Assembly: GCA_964490845.1 (NCBI GenBank)
Contig: CAZBED010000011.1
Coordinates: 1-64,000 of the forward strand
Length of the DNA stretch: 64,000 nt
Source: JADJSS01 sp964490845
Lineage (GTDB): Bacteria > Bacteroidota > Bacteroidia > Chitinophagales > JADIYW01
Reading direction: 5' to 3'
Positions 53,231 to 61,949 of this stretch are shown in pieces (the stretch's first letter is position 1; every line of letters starts with the position of its first letter). A program made the translations under genes and the position numbers. The notes below the pieces were generated by a model. It did no database searches and had not been told where the DNA came from. It saw only the letters and a program-made list of their open reading frames with translations.

Positions 53231-55192
53231 TTAATCCACCCGTTCAATATTAATGTGTGCTTTCTTGGCAATGCGAATCGGAATGTTCTCTACACGGCAG
53301 TTGGTTTTTTCCAAACCAAAATCCACTTCTGTCGGGATACTCAGACCTTTGATGAAATTGTAGGATTTAATCAGGAACTGCTCCACCGGGTTTAATTTAT
53401 TATCTATAGAAACAATGGAATTTAGCACCACATATTTAAAGTCTGCAGGATAGCCGTGTTTACGTAAAGATGCGTAGTGACTCAACAGGTCTATTTCTCC
53501 TTGCTTCTCCATGTCTTCCACTATCTTGGTGAACATCACATGTACTTTATGGTCTACTTTAAAACCGAACTTCAACCGGATAAAAATACATTTCTGTGGT
53601 ATTATCGTTTCCACTGAATACTCCGCCCCGTACGGTTCACTTGTAATGTCTACATGTACAAACCAGTAGGTATCGGCCCGTTTCGGTTTTTTCCGAAAGA
53701 TGGAATAAATGATATTGGAGTCGATATGCTTTTTATCATTTGCATTACACATGAATACCAGATTGGTGGCTTCTTTCGGTATAGAAGTATCGTTCTGCAA
53801 ATCAATCAAATCATCGAGGTAATCTTTAATTTCCACAAACTCAATATGTTTATTGCGTAGTTTTTTGCCGAGGTAAAACAAATACATAGTAATGAAAATA
53901 AAAACGGCAATCATCAATGCAAACCAACCACCGTGTGCGAATTTATTCAGGTTGGCGGACAAAAAGGTAAACTCTATCCATAAGAAAAACAAAAGGAAAG
54001 CATAAATAAAGAGTTTCGGCTTTCTTTTTACCGTAAAATAATAGCTAAGCAAACTCGTCGTCATCAGCATATCAATGGTAATGGCTAAACCGTATGCCGC
54101 TTCCATTTTGCTGGACTCTTTAAAAAGCAGCACCACAGCAGTACATCCTAAAAACAAAAACCAGTTGATAAACGGAATATAGATTTGCCCTTGTGAAATG
54201 GAAGGATAAATAATCTTTTGGTTTGGCCATAATTTTAATTTCATAGCCTCATTTACTAACGTAAAACAGCCGCTTATCAATGCCTGAGAAGCAATTACGG
54301 TAGCTGAGGTAGCAACAGCGATTCCAATGTACAGAAACCATTTTGGCATTAAAGAATAAAACGGAGAAACCACATGCCAATCCAGTTGTTTGTTTGACAT
54401 AATAAATGCCGCCTGGCCAAAATAACTGAGCAGCAAGCATATTTTTACAAATCCCCAGCTAAAACGGATGTTTTGCTTACCACAGTGCCCTAAATCAGAA
54501 TACAATGCCTCCCCACCCGTGGTACACAGGAATACTGCGCCTAAGAACCAAAAACCACCGGGATAATGTAATACCAGATTAAAGGCGTAATATGGGTTAA
54601 TGGCCTTAAAGACAACCGGGGTCTGTATTACCTGATGCAAACCCAATGAGCCTATCATCGTAAACCAAATCAACATTACCGGTCCGAAAACCACACCCAC
54701 CCTATTGGTACCGAACTGCTGCACTACAAACAAACAAAATAATATAGTGAGTACTATGGGAACTGTCTGAAGGTCCGGATATATTATAGTCAACCCTTCT
54801 ATGGCGGATGAGATTGAAATGGGTGGCGTAATAAACCCGTCCGCCATCAATGTGGCACAACCAATCAGCGCCGGAATGATTGTCCATTTTGCCTTATATC
54901 GCCGAACCAGCGCATATAAAGAAAATATACCGCCTTCCCCGTTATTATCTGCGTTTAAAGCAAGTATTACATATTTTAGTGTAGTGACGAATGTAAGTGT
55001 CCAAAACACACAGGACAATCCCCCTAAAACCAATTCATCCGTAATGGCGTGCTTACCCTCCATTGCCATTGTCATGATTGCACGTAGCACATAAATGGGT
55101 GAAGTACCGATATCCCCAAAGATAATACCTAAAGAAATGAGCGCTCCTGCTGCAGTAAGTTTATGTAAGCCATGGTCTTTTTTATCTGCCAT
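53231..55192 (-). CDS. kup: Kup-type potassium transporter, copy 2
   Basis: A 653-residue paralogue of the gene at 51065-53026, with the same length and organisation (GDIGTSPIYVLRAI, GGIFSLYALVRRY, GGEALYSDLGHCGKQNI). Tandem kup pairs may respond to different potassium ranges, but nothing here shows a functional difference. The copy is upstream, with its own start region. Patches of the C-terminal coding DNA are almost identical to the other copy. Elsewhere in the same domain silent changes are frequent, consistent with gene conversion in short tracts. Confidence 0.95.
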   Translation of the reverse strand: MADKKDHGLHKLTAAGALISLGIIFGDIGTSPIYVLRAIMTMAMEGKHAITDELVLGGLSCVFWTLTFVTTLKYVILALNADNNGEGGIFSLYALVRRYKAKWTIIPALIGCATLMADGFITPPISISSAIEGLTIIYPDLQTVPIVLTILFCLFVVQQFGTNRVGVVFGPVMLIWFTMIGSLGLHQVIQTPVVFKAINPYYAFNLVLHYPGGFWFLGAVFLCTTGGEALYSDLGHCGKQNIRFSWGFVKICLLLSYFGQAAFIMSNKQLDWHVVSPFYSLMPKWFLYIGIAVATSATVIASQALISGCFTLVNEAMKLKLWPNQKIIYPSISQGQIYIPFINWFLFLGCTAVVLLFKESSKMEAAYGLAITIDMLMTTSLLSYYFTVKRKPKLFIYAFLLFFLWIEFTFLSANLNKFAHGGWFALMIAVFIFITMYLFYLGKKLRNKHIEFVEIKDYLDDLIDLQNDTSIPKEATNLVFMCNANDKKHIDSNIIYSIFRKKPKRADTYWFVHVDITSEPYGAEYSVETIIPQKCIFIRLKFGFKVDHKVHVMFTKIVEDMEKQGEIDLLSHYASLRKHGYPADFKYVVLNSIVSIDNKLNPVEQFLIKSYNFIKGLSIPTEVDFGLEKTNCRVENIPIRIAKKAHINIERVD

Positions 55193-55308
55193 ATTGGATA
55201 TTTTGCACCGCCCACGTTGTTAAAAAACGGTGTGCAAATTTAATAGAAATTACCGTTCCATTCGTTTATTTATTATTATTTTGTACACATCAAAACCGCT
55301 TGTTCACT

Positions 55309-55572
55309 ATGGGTTTTAGGCAATATTTTATCCTAATCAACTGTATCACTTTAATTTGCATGGGATGGGATAAACTGAAGGCTAAAACCGGCGGATGGCG
55401 GGTTTCGGTATTTCTGCTCTTATTGCTTAATTTTGCAGGCGGTTTTGTTGGCGGTTGGGCTGGTATGCTTACGTTTCGTCACAAAACATCCTGTAGTCTT
55501 TTTGTCAGTCTAATGGGACTTTGTACCGGACTATGGATAGTGATTCTTGGTTTTATCTACTTCTATAAATAA
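55309..55572 (+). CDS. DUF1294 membrane protein
   Basis: An 87-residue protein with about three membrane helices (FILINCITLICMGWDKLKA, GFVGGWAGMLTFRHKTSCSL). DUF1294 signature residues MGWDKLKAK and GGWAGM...RHKT are present. I use the ATG at 55309 because 55300 is a TTG. It is followed 8 bp later by the DUF2130 gene. Confidence 0.88.
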   Translation: MGFRQYFILINCITLICMGWDKLKAKTGGWRVSVFLLLLLNFAGGFVGGWAGMLTFRHKTSCSLFVSLMGLCTGLWIVILGFIYFYK

Positions 55573-55580
55573 AAAAAACA

Positions 55581-56813
55581 ATGAGCGACAATAAAATAAA
55601 ATGTCCCAACTGCGGCACCCTGATAGACATTGATGAAGCGCTGAACCATCAGGCGGAAGAAAAATACAAAAAGGAGTTTGAGGAGAAATACAGAAACTCC
55701 GCTTCAGAATTTCAGAAAGCAAAAGAGGCGCTGGCGTTGCAGCTAAAAGAGTTTGAGGAAAAGAAAGCGAAAGAAAATGAACTCTTTCAAAAACGGCTGG
55801 AACAAAAACTGGAAGAGGAAAAAATAAAAATCACGCAGGAACAGCAGTTAAAGCTTAAAGAAGAATATGAATTAAGCCTCCAAAAGCTGGAGGCAGAAAA
55901 TGCAGCACGCAAGGAAGAAAACCAGGCCTTGAAAAATCAGCGGCTGGAATTACTGAAGAAAGAAGAAGCGCTGGAAGAAGACAAAAAGAACTTTGAATTA
56001 AAATTACAGGAACAGCGAAAAGCCGTAAAGGAAGAGTTGGAATTAAAGATAAAACAGGAGAAGGATTCCGAAATAGACCTTTTAAAGAAGGAATTTAAAA
56101 TCAGGGAAGAACAACAGGCGAAACTCATCGATGAGATGAAGCGAAAGGCGGAACAAGGTTCCATGCAATTGCAGGGAGAAAAACAGGAACTTGTCATTGA
56201 AGAATTTCTAAAGGATAATTTCCCGTTTGATGAAATTAAAGAGGTAGCGAAAGGCAAACGTGGAGCCGACTGTCTGCAAATCATAAATACCAGAAACAAG
56301 GTTAATTGCGGCAGCATTATTTATGAAAGTAAAGAAACTGCTAACTGGGATAGTAAATGGATAGAAAAATTAAAACAGGACAAAATAGCGGCAAATGCCG
56401 ATGTTGCGGTATTAGTGACTACCAAATACCCTAAAAACATCGACAGAATGACGTTAATGGAGGATGTTTGGGTTTGTTCCCTTCCTGAATTTAAAAGCTT
56501 GTGCTTTATTCTAAGGGATAGCCTTATAAAAATTGATACCGCCACTACTTCTCAGATGAATAAAGGCGATAAAATGACGATGCTTTACGATTATTTTACG
56601 GGTACCGATTTTAAGGACAAATGGACAGCGATACGTGAAAGTTTTATAGCCATGAGGATGTCTATTGTTAAAGAGCGTGAGCAGATGGAAAAACTATGGA
56701 GTGCCCGCGAAAAGAATCTGGATAAAATTATACGTAATGCTTCCAACATACAGGGTGATATTGAGGGCATTTCCGGACTGGAAAATGTCGATATTAATTT
56801 ATTGGACGAATAA
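55581..56813 (+). CDS. DUF2130 protein with N-terminal zinc-ribbon-like motif and coiled coil
   Basis: A 410-residue protein. An N-terminal KCPNCGTLIDIDEAL ribbon half is followed by a long glutamate-rich coiled coil (about 30-210). The DUF2130 domain (about 205-375) has GSMQLQGEKQELVIEEFLKD, KRGADCLQIINTRNKVNCGS and ESKETANWDSKWIEKLKQDK. The domain is restriction-endonuclease-like (PD-(D/E)XK fold) in distant comparisons, but its role is not established. Before the island inserted, its stop was 5 bp from the end of the convergent osmC gene. Confidence 0.87.
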   Translation: MSDNKIKCPNCGTLIDIDEALNHQAEEKYKKEFEEKYRNSASEFQKAKEALALQLKEFEEKKAKENELFQKRLEQKLEEEKIKITQEQQLKLKEEYELSLQKLEAENAARKEENQALKNQRLELLKKEEALEEDKKNFELKLQEQRKAVKEELELKIKQEKDSEIDLLKKEFKIREEQQAKLIDEMKRKAEQGSMQLQGEKQELVIEEFLKDNFPFDEIKEVAKGKRGADCLQIINTRNKVNCGSIIYESKETANWDSKWIEKLKQDKIAANADVAVLVTTKYPKNIDRMTLMEDVWVCSLPEFKSLCFILRDSLIKIDTATTSQMNKGDKMTMLYDYFTGTDFKDKWTAIRESFIAMRMSIVKEREQMEKLWSAREKNLDKIIRNASNIQGDIEGISGLENVDINLLDE

Positions 56814-56827
56814 ATTTACTATGCGTT

Positions 56828-56851
56828 CAGTTTAGCCGATAAGGTAACCGG
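56828..56851. repeat. Left direct repeat / attachment-like site with displaced osmC 3' end
   Basis: CAGTTT-A-GCCGATAAGGTAACCGG matches 61515-61538 with one mismatch. Read on the minus strand it encodes PVTLSAKLNA and a stop (TAG at 56819-56821). This is what an OsmC C-terminus should look like, and here it is cut off from the gene body 4.7 kb away. Confidence 0.85.
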
Positions 56852-57213
56852 AATACCAAATAAAGAAGCGAAAAGTACCGACAGAAAAAGTACGCATCAA
56901 AAAGTTATTAGATACATTATACAAACAATCTACTTCAAAAGAAGATTTTTACAAGCGAATACAAAGTAATGGCTTACAGATTTATGAACGTGCTGGTAAA
57001 AAATATGGTATTGATGGCGATAGGAAAATGAGGTTTTCTACTTTAGGATTTGACGATAAAAAGATAGATGCACTCGATGCTACGCTTGAATTTGAAAGAT
57101 TGAGGAATGAAACTGAAAAAGACAGAGATAGAGAAAAAGATGATGATAGAGATGATAGGGAATTGAATGGTGGTGACGAATTGGATATAGAGTTGGACAT
57201 AGATCATCATTAG
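56848..57213 (+). pseudogene. 5'-truncated ORF resembling the C-terminus of a mobilisation relaxase
   Basis: An open frame of 121 codons begins immediately after the left direct repeat with no start codon near its beginning. It reads VRIKKLLDTLYKQSTSKEDF, then YKRIQSNGLQIYERAGKKYG and MRFSTLGFDDKKIDALD, ending in a very acidic/basic tail (DRDREKDDDRDDRELNGG). The KEDFYKxxxxxGLxxYxRxGKxxG...RFSTLGF pattern recalls the C-terminal region of Bacteroidota relaxases. That is from memory and uncertain. The first in-frame ATG is at 57028. Confidence 0.4.
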
Positions 57214-57226
57214 ATTTAGAGAAAAT

Positions 57227-57850
57227 CTAATGAGCACAAATATCTTTATGGGCATCTGATAATCTTAATAATTCAACTATTGCATTGATTTGCTTTTTTT
57301 TCTTATAATTATCTTCTAATTGTGGTACTAACATTAAATAATCATCTGTATAACCTCCAAAATAAGTCACACTTGAACGATAAACGGCTACATCTGCATA
57401 ATAATAGGCACTATCGTATTTGCTTTCTTTCATATACAATTTGCTTTTATATTGTAAGCGTTTAAGAATACTATTGCTAATATTATATTTGCAATCAAGG
57501 TCTAATAAAAAGGTTCTACATTCTCTATAATCTTTATCTTGTATTACTCTAAATGAATCTGATATATTCGTTCTTATGGTAATATCATAATCTTTATCGC
57601 AAAATTCTGTTTTAAAAGAATCTATTATTAATCTAATAGAATCAAATTCACTTCTTCTGATTTCTATATTCATACTATCTACCAAGACCGAATCTTTGTC
57701 ATAAAGAATGGATATTATATTATTATTGTTCAATTTATAATACTGTGTAAATTCAAACCCATTAACTTTAAATTCATAATAGTTATCTTTCTTTTTACAT
57801 GATATCACATAAAAAAGAACCATAGCAATTAATAATACTTTTCTAGTCAT
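57227..57850 (-). CDS. Small lipoprotein, candidate immunity protein of the island
   Basis: A 207-residue lipoprotein of unknown family. The lipobox is VISCKKK (Cys18); the mature part is Asp/Tyr/Ile-rich with ENYYEFKVNGFEFTQYYKLN-like beta strands and helical TPR-like pairs near the end (YDSAYYYADVAVYRSSVTYF). The ATG at 57850 overlaps the end of the toxin-like gene by 8 bp, so translation is coupled. Order and size match an immunity gene directly downstream of a polymorphic toxin; the lipid anchor would place it where an incoming toxin arrives. Function is inferred only from position. Confidence 0.6.
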   Translation of the reverse strand: MTRKVLLIAMVLFYVISCKKKDNYYEFKVNGFEFTQYYKLNNNNIISILYDKDSVLVDSMNIEIRRSEFDSIRLIIDSFKTEFCDKDYDITIRTNISDSFRVIQDKDYRECRTFLLDLDCKYNISNSILKRLQYKSKLYMKESKYDSAYYYADVAVYRSSVTYFGGYTDDYLMLVPQLEDNYKKKKQINAIVELLRLSDAHKDICAH

Positions 57851-59876
57851 TTTTATCTAAGTCTTGTTTTTTGAGAGTTCCTCCAGATTTTCCTTTAAAA
57901 AGAATCATTTTGTATTCTTTAGCAGTTTGTTTGGTAGCATATTCTACTTCGTTTTCAAAATTTTTCTTTTCGCTAAGTTTAGAATTATACATATTCTCAC
58001 GATAGTATTCTCTGTGTGCAGCATATAGATTGGCTATTGGGATTTGCATTTTATCTATATTGGGTGTTTCGGTTGTCATCATTAATAAATACACATTTTT
58101 GCCACTCTGTACTGTAATGAATGCTTCATTTTCATCTCCCATTCTTCCAATGTCATCACCTGATGGTGCTGTATTAGCACCATCTTTATAAGGGTGTGTA
58201 TGAAAACTACCCATCATTACATATTTATTTTTATCTACTCTAAGATTAGCTAAACTATGATGTTCAGTTTCACTACTTCCACCTATGTTTGTTAACGTAA
58301 AATCTTTCTTTTGTATATCAACAGCAACAGTTGCTGTTCGTTCTGTTGAGTTTCCAGCTTTATCAAAACTTTGTGCCCATCTGTCATTCATTTGTTTGTA
58401 TATATCATCACTTAATTTTATTTTGTCTGTTTTACCCCATATTTCAGTAAGCATTTTAACTATCCAGGGTTCAGGCATTTTTCCATCCTTATCAATATTA
58501 AAAATAGGATTATCTGCAAATGCCGCATATGGACTCATGCTAGGGAATTGATGTGTCAACGGATCAACATTCCAAGCAAATACTATTGGATCGAAATTGT
58601 AATCGTTGTATAAAGATTTCTCTTTTACAAATTCTCTAATCTTCTTTGTCTTACAATCAAAAAGCGTTTGGCTATATTGTTCAATAGGTTTATACTTATG
58701 TTCCTCATCAAATAAACCCCAACTTAAACTTGCTTTTCGTGTTTCATCTTTATTTTGTACTAAATAATTATGTAAGTAAAATTCAACAGTATCTCTAGTC
58801 CAACCTTTTACTAAAAGATTTTTCATGTCTATTGGCATTTCACGATAACCCAATGTATAGAGTTTACTTAACAACTTTTCATACCTCTTAAATTCTGCAT
58901 CGGTTTGTAATTGCGTTACTGTCTTATGTTTTTGTATTAGGTTATTTTCAAGTATCTCTGCCTTTAATAACATTGCATTGAGATTTAAACTATCATACTG
59001 TAAAGTTGTTTCTGCACATTGCAACATAAAATCATCTTTCACACCAAATTTGTGTTCATATCCCTTTGCTAAGTAAACCAAACATAATGCAACTAATTGT
59101 TGGTTGGTTAATGTACGAAGTGCAATACCATTGCGTGTAGCGTCACCTGTAGTATAGGTAAGCGTTTCAAGCGTTCCACTGCCCGGAAACGAATGACTGG
59201 CTAACTCCACATTGTAGTCAGTTCCATTTTCGTCTTTATGTGTTATATAAATATGTGATGGTGCAGTACATAAATGAGCATCGGAATGCAATCTATCAGC
59301 AAATATTTTAAATAGTGTAGATAAGGCAAAGCAATTACCCATACCATTATTTAATAAATTAATAACTTCTGTGTTTGCCCAATTTGTAGTACCCATTGGA
59401 TCAGATGTAGAATATTTATAAGGAAAATGAAAAAATATTGTAGTATCGTTTAGTGATAGAATTGTAGTATCTGTAATGTACTTATAAATAGTCCAATTTA
59501 TAAGTGCCTTTTGATAATTTTCTTTTCTTTGCTCAGGTGTTTGCCGAGCCATTTCAAATAGAGATAAATCTTTTTTTTCATTAGATATCCGATCGTCATC
59601 TGATAGCATATTAAAAATTATCTTTGAATGGAGATCAATCTCATTTAAAAAATCTGTATATGATAATATGTTGCCGTTATAAGCATTCTCTATAACAAAG
59701 ATTGCTCGTTCATAAGAAAGTGGCTGTTTGCCATCTAACATATCTTGTAACTCTTGTTTTGCTTGTATAAAATACTCTTTAGAAGTAGCAAGAGAATCTT
59801 TTGTATTATTTGTGGCAAAAGATGATAACTGAAAAACAATCAGTAAAATGATCCCTATTAGTTTTTTCATACTCAT
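57843..59876 (-). CDS. Secreted transglutaminase-like protein fused to RHS core and JAMM-like domain (candidate toxin)
   Basis: A 677-residue protein. A signal peptide (MSMKKLIGIILLIVFQLSSF) is followed by a transglutaminase/papain-like module (about 35-355) with Cys182 (GMGNCFAL), His208 (PSHIYI) and Glu224 (YNVELAS). An RHS-core motif follows at about 428-466 (DPIVFAWNVDPLTHQFPSMS, PYAAFADNPIFNIDKDG). The C-terminal domain (about 500-677) has a JAMM metal motif: His559-Thr-His561-Pro, then Ser572-Gly-Asp-Asp575. A Glu about 47 residues before His559 (E512) could complete it. RHS-core followed by a variable catalytic tail is the build of polymorphic toxins, but there are no YD repeats here. 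Confidence 0.75.
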   Translation of the reverse strand: MSMKKLIGIILLIVFQLSSFATNNTKDSLATSKEYFIQAKQELQDMLDGKQPLSYERAIFVIENAYNGNILSYTDFLNEIDLHSKIIFNMLSDDDRISNEKKDLSLFEMARQTPEQRKENYQKALINWTIYKYITDTTILSLNDTTIFFHFPYKYSTSDPMGTTNWANTEVINLLNNGMGNCFALSTLFKIFADRLHSDAHLCTAPSHIYITHKDENGTDYNVELASHSFPGSGTLETLTYTTGDATRNGIALRTLTNQQLVALCLVYLAKGYEHKFGVKDDFMLQCAETTLQYDSLNLNAMLLKAEILENNLIQKHKTVTQLQTDAEFKRYEKLLSKLYTLGYREMPIDMKNLLVKGWTRDTVEFYLHNYLVQNKDETRKASLSWGLFDEEHKYKPIEQYSQTLFDCKTKKIREFVKEKSLYNDYNFDPIVFAWNVDPLTHQFPSMSPYAAFADNPIFNIDKDGKMPEPWIVKMLTEIWGKTDKIKLSDDIYKQMNDRWAQSFDKAGNSTERTATVAVDIQKKDFTLTNIGGSSETEHHSLANLRVDKNKYVMMGSFHTHPYKDGANTAPSGDDIGRMGDENEAFITVQSGKNVYLLMMTTETPNIDKMQIPIANLYAAHREYYRENMYNSKLSEKKNFENEVEYATKQTAKEYKMILFKGKSGGTLKKQDLDKND

Positions 59877-59905
59877 GAAATATGGTTAATTAAATATAAA
59901 AAATA

Positions 59906-61402
59906 TTATTGACTTTCTGTAAATAGATTTCTTTTTTGCTTACCCTCAATGCCTTTAAATATTTGTATCTTTCCTTTCATCGCTTGTTCATTCATCATCT
60001 CGTCATAGATTCCTTTTGGCATCTCTTCATACCCTAATGCTTTGATGTAATCTTCATTTGCAACCATATCTCTAAATACAGCAAGTGCTTCTGGAATTTG
60101 AGCAATTTTAGATTTGTCGGCATTGTTCTTTTTTAAGATTTTCATTAATTTATTGGCTAAGTATTCAGAAAATGCGAAATATGTTTGAAGATAGTTTTTC
60201 TTAGGAAAGAAATCATTTGCCCGATACAGACATTTAAGTACAAAAGTATCATTAGGGTCTCGTAAGGTACGCATATAATTTACTGCCAATGTAACCATAC
60301 AGTCGGCAATAATTTGTTTCGTATTAAGCGTATCTAAAAAGATGCCTGTGGCTTTTGCTTTTGCACTAATAAACATATCTTGCTGATACCATGTGTCGGT
60401 TATTTTCCAATTTGAAGTGGGTTCATAGTTTTGTAGCTTTCCTGTATTATCTGGGTATTTTATAAACGAATGATATGGTGCTAAAGTAAGATAGGTTTTT
60501 ACGCCTAATCCTTGTGCAAGTGATAAATACACCACAGGCATACCTGCACATTGTCCGCTTCCTGTTGCCCAACATTTAGTAGCAAAACTATTCCGATGAT
60601 CTTTCTCTGCCTGATAGTCGTTGTAATCATAAAAGAAAGGCGAATGCGTAATGGTGCGTGTTTTAAGACCTGTTTCTATTGTTCCTGTAGTTATAGTAAT
60701 AGTAAGTTTTTCTGACATAAATTTTTGTATGGCAGTTTGTACTTGTTCTCTATCTGAAAGGTTACGACCATTTTGCTTCATCCATGTTTTTATAAAATCA
60801 ACAGATTTTTTAATAAGTGTTTTGTAGGATTGATAAGACGAAAAATAATTATTATCGACAGCACTTTCTACGTAATAATAGGCATCCTCAATAGACGCTT
60901 TTTGCTTACCAGAGAGCATTGCGTTCAATTTTTGATAAACTGCCTCGAATGCTTTTTGCTTTGCTACATATTCGGGCAATGTAGTAATATTTGTAGCTAT
61001 TCCACTATGAGACCAAGATGTTTTGGTATCTACTTCGTTTAAAATCTGTTGAAGCTCTTGCTGTCTTTTTTGTTGCGGACTCTGCTCCATTTGATACACA
61101 CTTGGATTTTTCGGTGGTAAACTAGGCATGTTCATATTTTGCATAGCATTCCTATTTACTTGGTCTATAATATCTTGAGCAGAATTTCCGTTTTGATTAT
61201 TATAGGGTTGTGGAAATTGAGAATTATTACCCATAAAGATTTGGTTATTCCTTTGGGTTATATCATCTATCGTTGTTCCTTTGCCTGAAAAATTATTAGG
61301 CATATTTCCGTATTGAAACGGATTGTAATTTTGTTGTGCAACAATGGGAAAAATGAAAAGAACAAATAAGAAAACAAGAATGATACGTTTCAGGAACGCC
61401 AT
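59906..61402 (-). CDS. Secreted transglutaminase-like protein, paralogue of the toxin's N-terminal module
   Basis: A 498-residue protein. I use the ATG at 61402, which gives a clean signal peptide (MAFLKRIILVFLFVLFIFPI, VAQQ); the frame extends to 61441. After a low-complexity Asn/Gln-rich stretch (about 25-125) comes a module with Cys285 (GSGQCAGM), His311 (APYHSFIKY) and Glu327 (NYEPTSNW). The spacing Cys-25-His-15-Glu is the same as in the downstream gene, and both share an IADCMVTLAVNYM-like helix and a LGYEEMP (LGYREMP) segment near the end. It is 29 bp upstream of its paralogue, so they are an operon. A peptidase or crosslinking role is inferred. Confidence 0.72.
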   Translation of the reverse strand: MAFLKRIILVFLFVLFIFPIVAQQNYNPFQYGNMPNNFSGKGTTIDDITQRNNQIFMGNNSQFPQPYNNQNGNSAQDIIDQVNRNAMQNMNMPSLPPKNPSVYQMEQSPQQKRQQELQQILNEVDTKTSWSHSGIATNITTLPEYVAKQKAFEAVYQKLNAMLSGKQKASIEDAYYYVESAVDNNYFSSYQSYKTLIKKSVDFIKTWMKQNGRNLSDREQVQTAIQKFMSEKLTITITTGTIETGLKTRTITHSPFFYDYNDYQAEKDHRNSFATKCWATGSGQCAGMPVVYLSLAQGLGVKTYLTLAPYHSFIKYPDNTGKLQNYEPTSNWKITDTWYQQDMFISAKAKATGIFLDTLNTKQIIADCMVTLAVNYMRTLRDPNDTFVLKCLYRANDFFPKKNYLQTYFAFSEYLANKLMKILKKNNADKSKIAQIPEALAVFRDMVANEDYIKALGYEEMPKGIYDEMMNEQAMKGKIQIFKGIEGKQKRNLFTESQ

Positions 61403-61502
61403 ATAATCATATTTTACAATATCAAATGTAACAAAACACATGATATTGGGAAGTATTTTAGATAGTTTTAACTATCCCATTTTCCAATCGGAAACGTCTA
61501 AA

Positions 61503-61949
61503 TCATAAACACACCAGTTTCGCCGATAAGGTAACCGGTACGGCTGCCAATGCTTTCGATACCGGGCAATTCGCTTTTGCCACACCCGCCAATTCCTGAA
61601 ATTTTTCATCAGAGATTCCCGGAATAACAGCCTCCAATTCCAGATGAATACCGGTAAACCCAAATCCTGTATCTCCTTTTTCAATAGTGATAACTGCTTC
61701 TGTACGCAAAGATGTTGGCGTAAATCCATTATTGGACAACTGAAAGCTCAACGCCATGGAAAAACAGCCGGCATGTGCCGCAGCAATCAGTTCCTCCGGA
61801 TTGGTTCCGGCTTTTCCGTCCTCGCTCTGAAAGCGGGCGGCAAACGAATAAGGGGTATCAGTCAAAACACCGCTGGTGGATGTCAGTTTTCCGCTTCCTT
61901 CCAGGCCTGTGCCGTTCCAGACAGCCGTTGCTCTTCTTTTTAGTGCCAT
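61503..61949 (-). CDS. OsmC-family peroxiredoxin, 3' end replaced by island insertion
   Basis: A 148-residue OsmC protein reducing organic hydroperoxides. The catalytic Cys lie in AAAHAGCFSMALSF and KANCPVSKAL, and the start MALKRRATAVWNGTGLEGSG is typical of the OsmC subfamily. The last residues now read PVTLSAKLVCL. The original end, PVTLSAKLNA, survives at 56819-56851 beyond the island. Only the final few residues change, so the protein is expected to work. Confidence 0.93.
   Translation of the reverse strand: MALKRRATAVWNGTGLEGSGKLTSTSGVLTDTPYSFAARFQSEDGKAGTNPEELIAAAHAGCFSMALSFQLSNNGFTPTSLRTEAVITIEKGDTGFGFTGIHLELEAVIPGISDEKFQELAGVAKANCPVSKALAAVPVTLSAKLVCL
61515..61538. repeat. Right direct repeat / attachment-like site inside osmC
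   Basis: CAGTTT-C-GCCGATAAGGTAACCGG, the partner of 56828-56851. It lies within the last codons of osmC and encodes PVTLSAKL on the minus strand. Confidence 0.85.

Larger units (their letters stand above)
56828..61538. mobile_element. AT-rich genomic island inserted in the osmC 3' end
   Basis: A 4.7-kb segment bounded by a 24-bp direct repeat. It holds a truncated ORF and three minus-strand genes found nowhere else in the window. Hand counts on single 60-base lines show the contrast in base content: 57601-57660 is 12/60 G+C, while the osmC line 61561-61620 is 29/60. No integrase or transposase is present, so it is either a decayed element or one mobilised in trans. The boundaries rest on the repeat pair, not on terminal inverted repeats. 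Confidence 0.7.

Noticed and set aside
57043..57255. Minus-strand open frame opposite the truncated ORF
   Set aside because: It is an AT-rich shadow frame overlapping the plus-strand frame with charged coding pattern.
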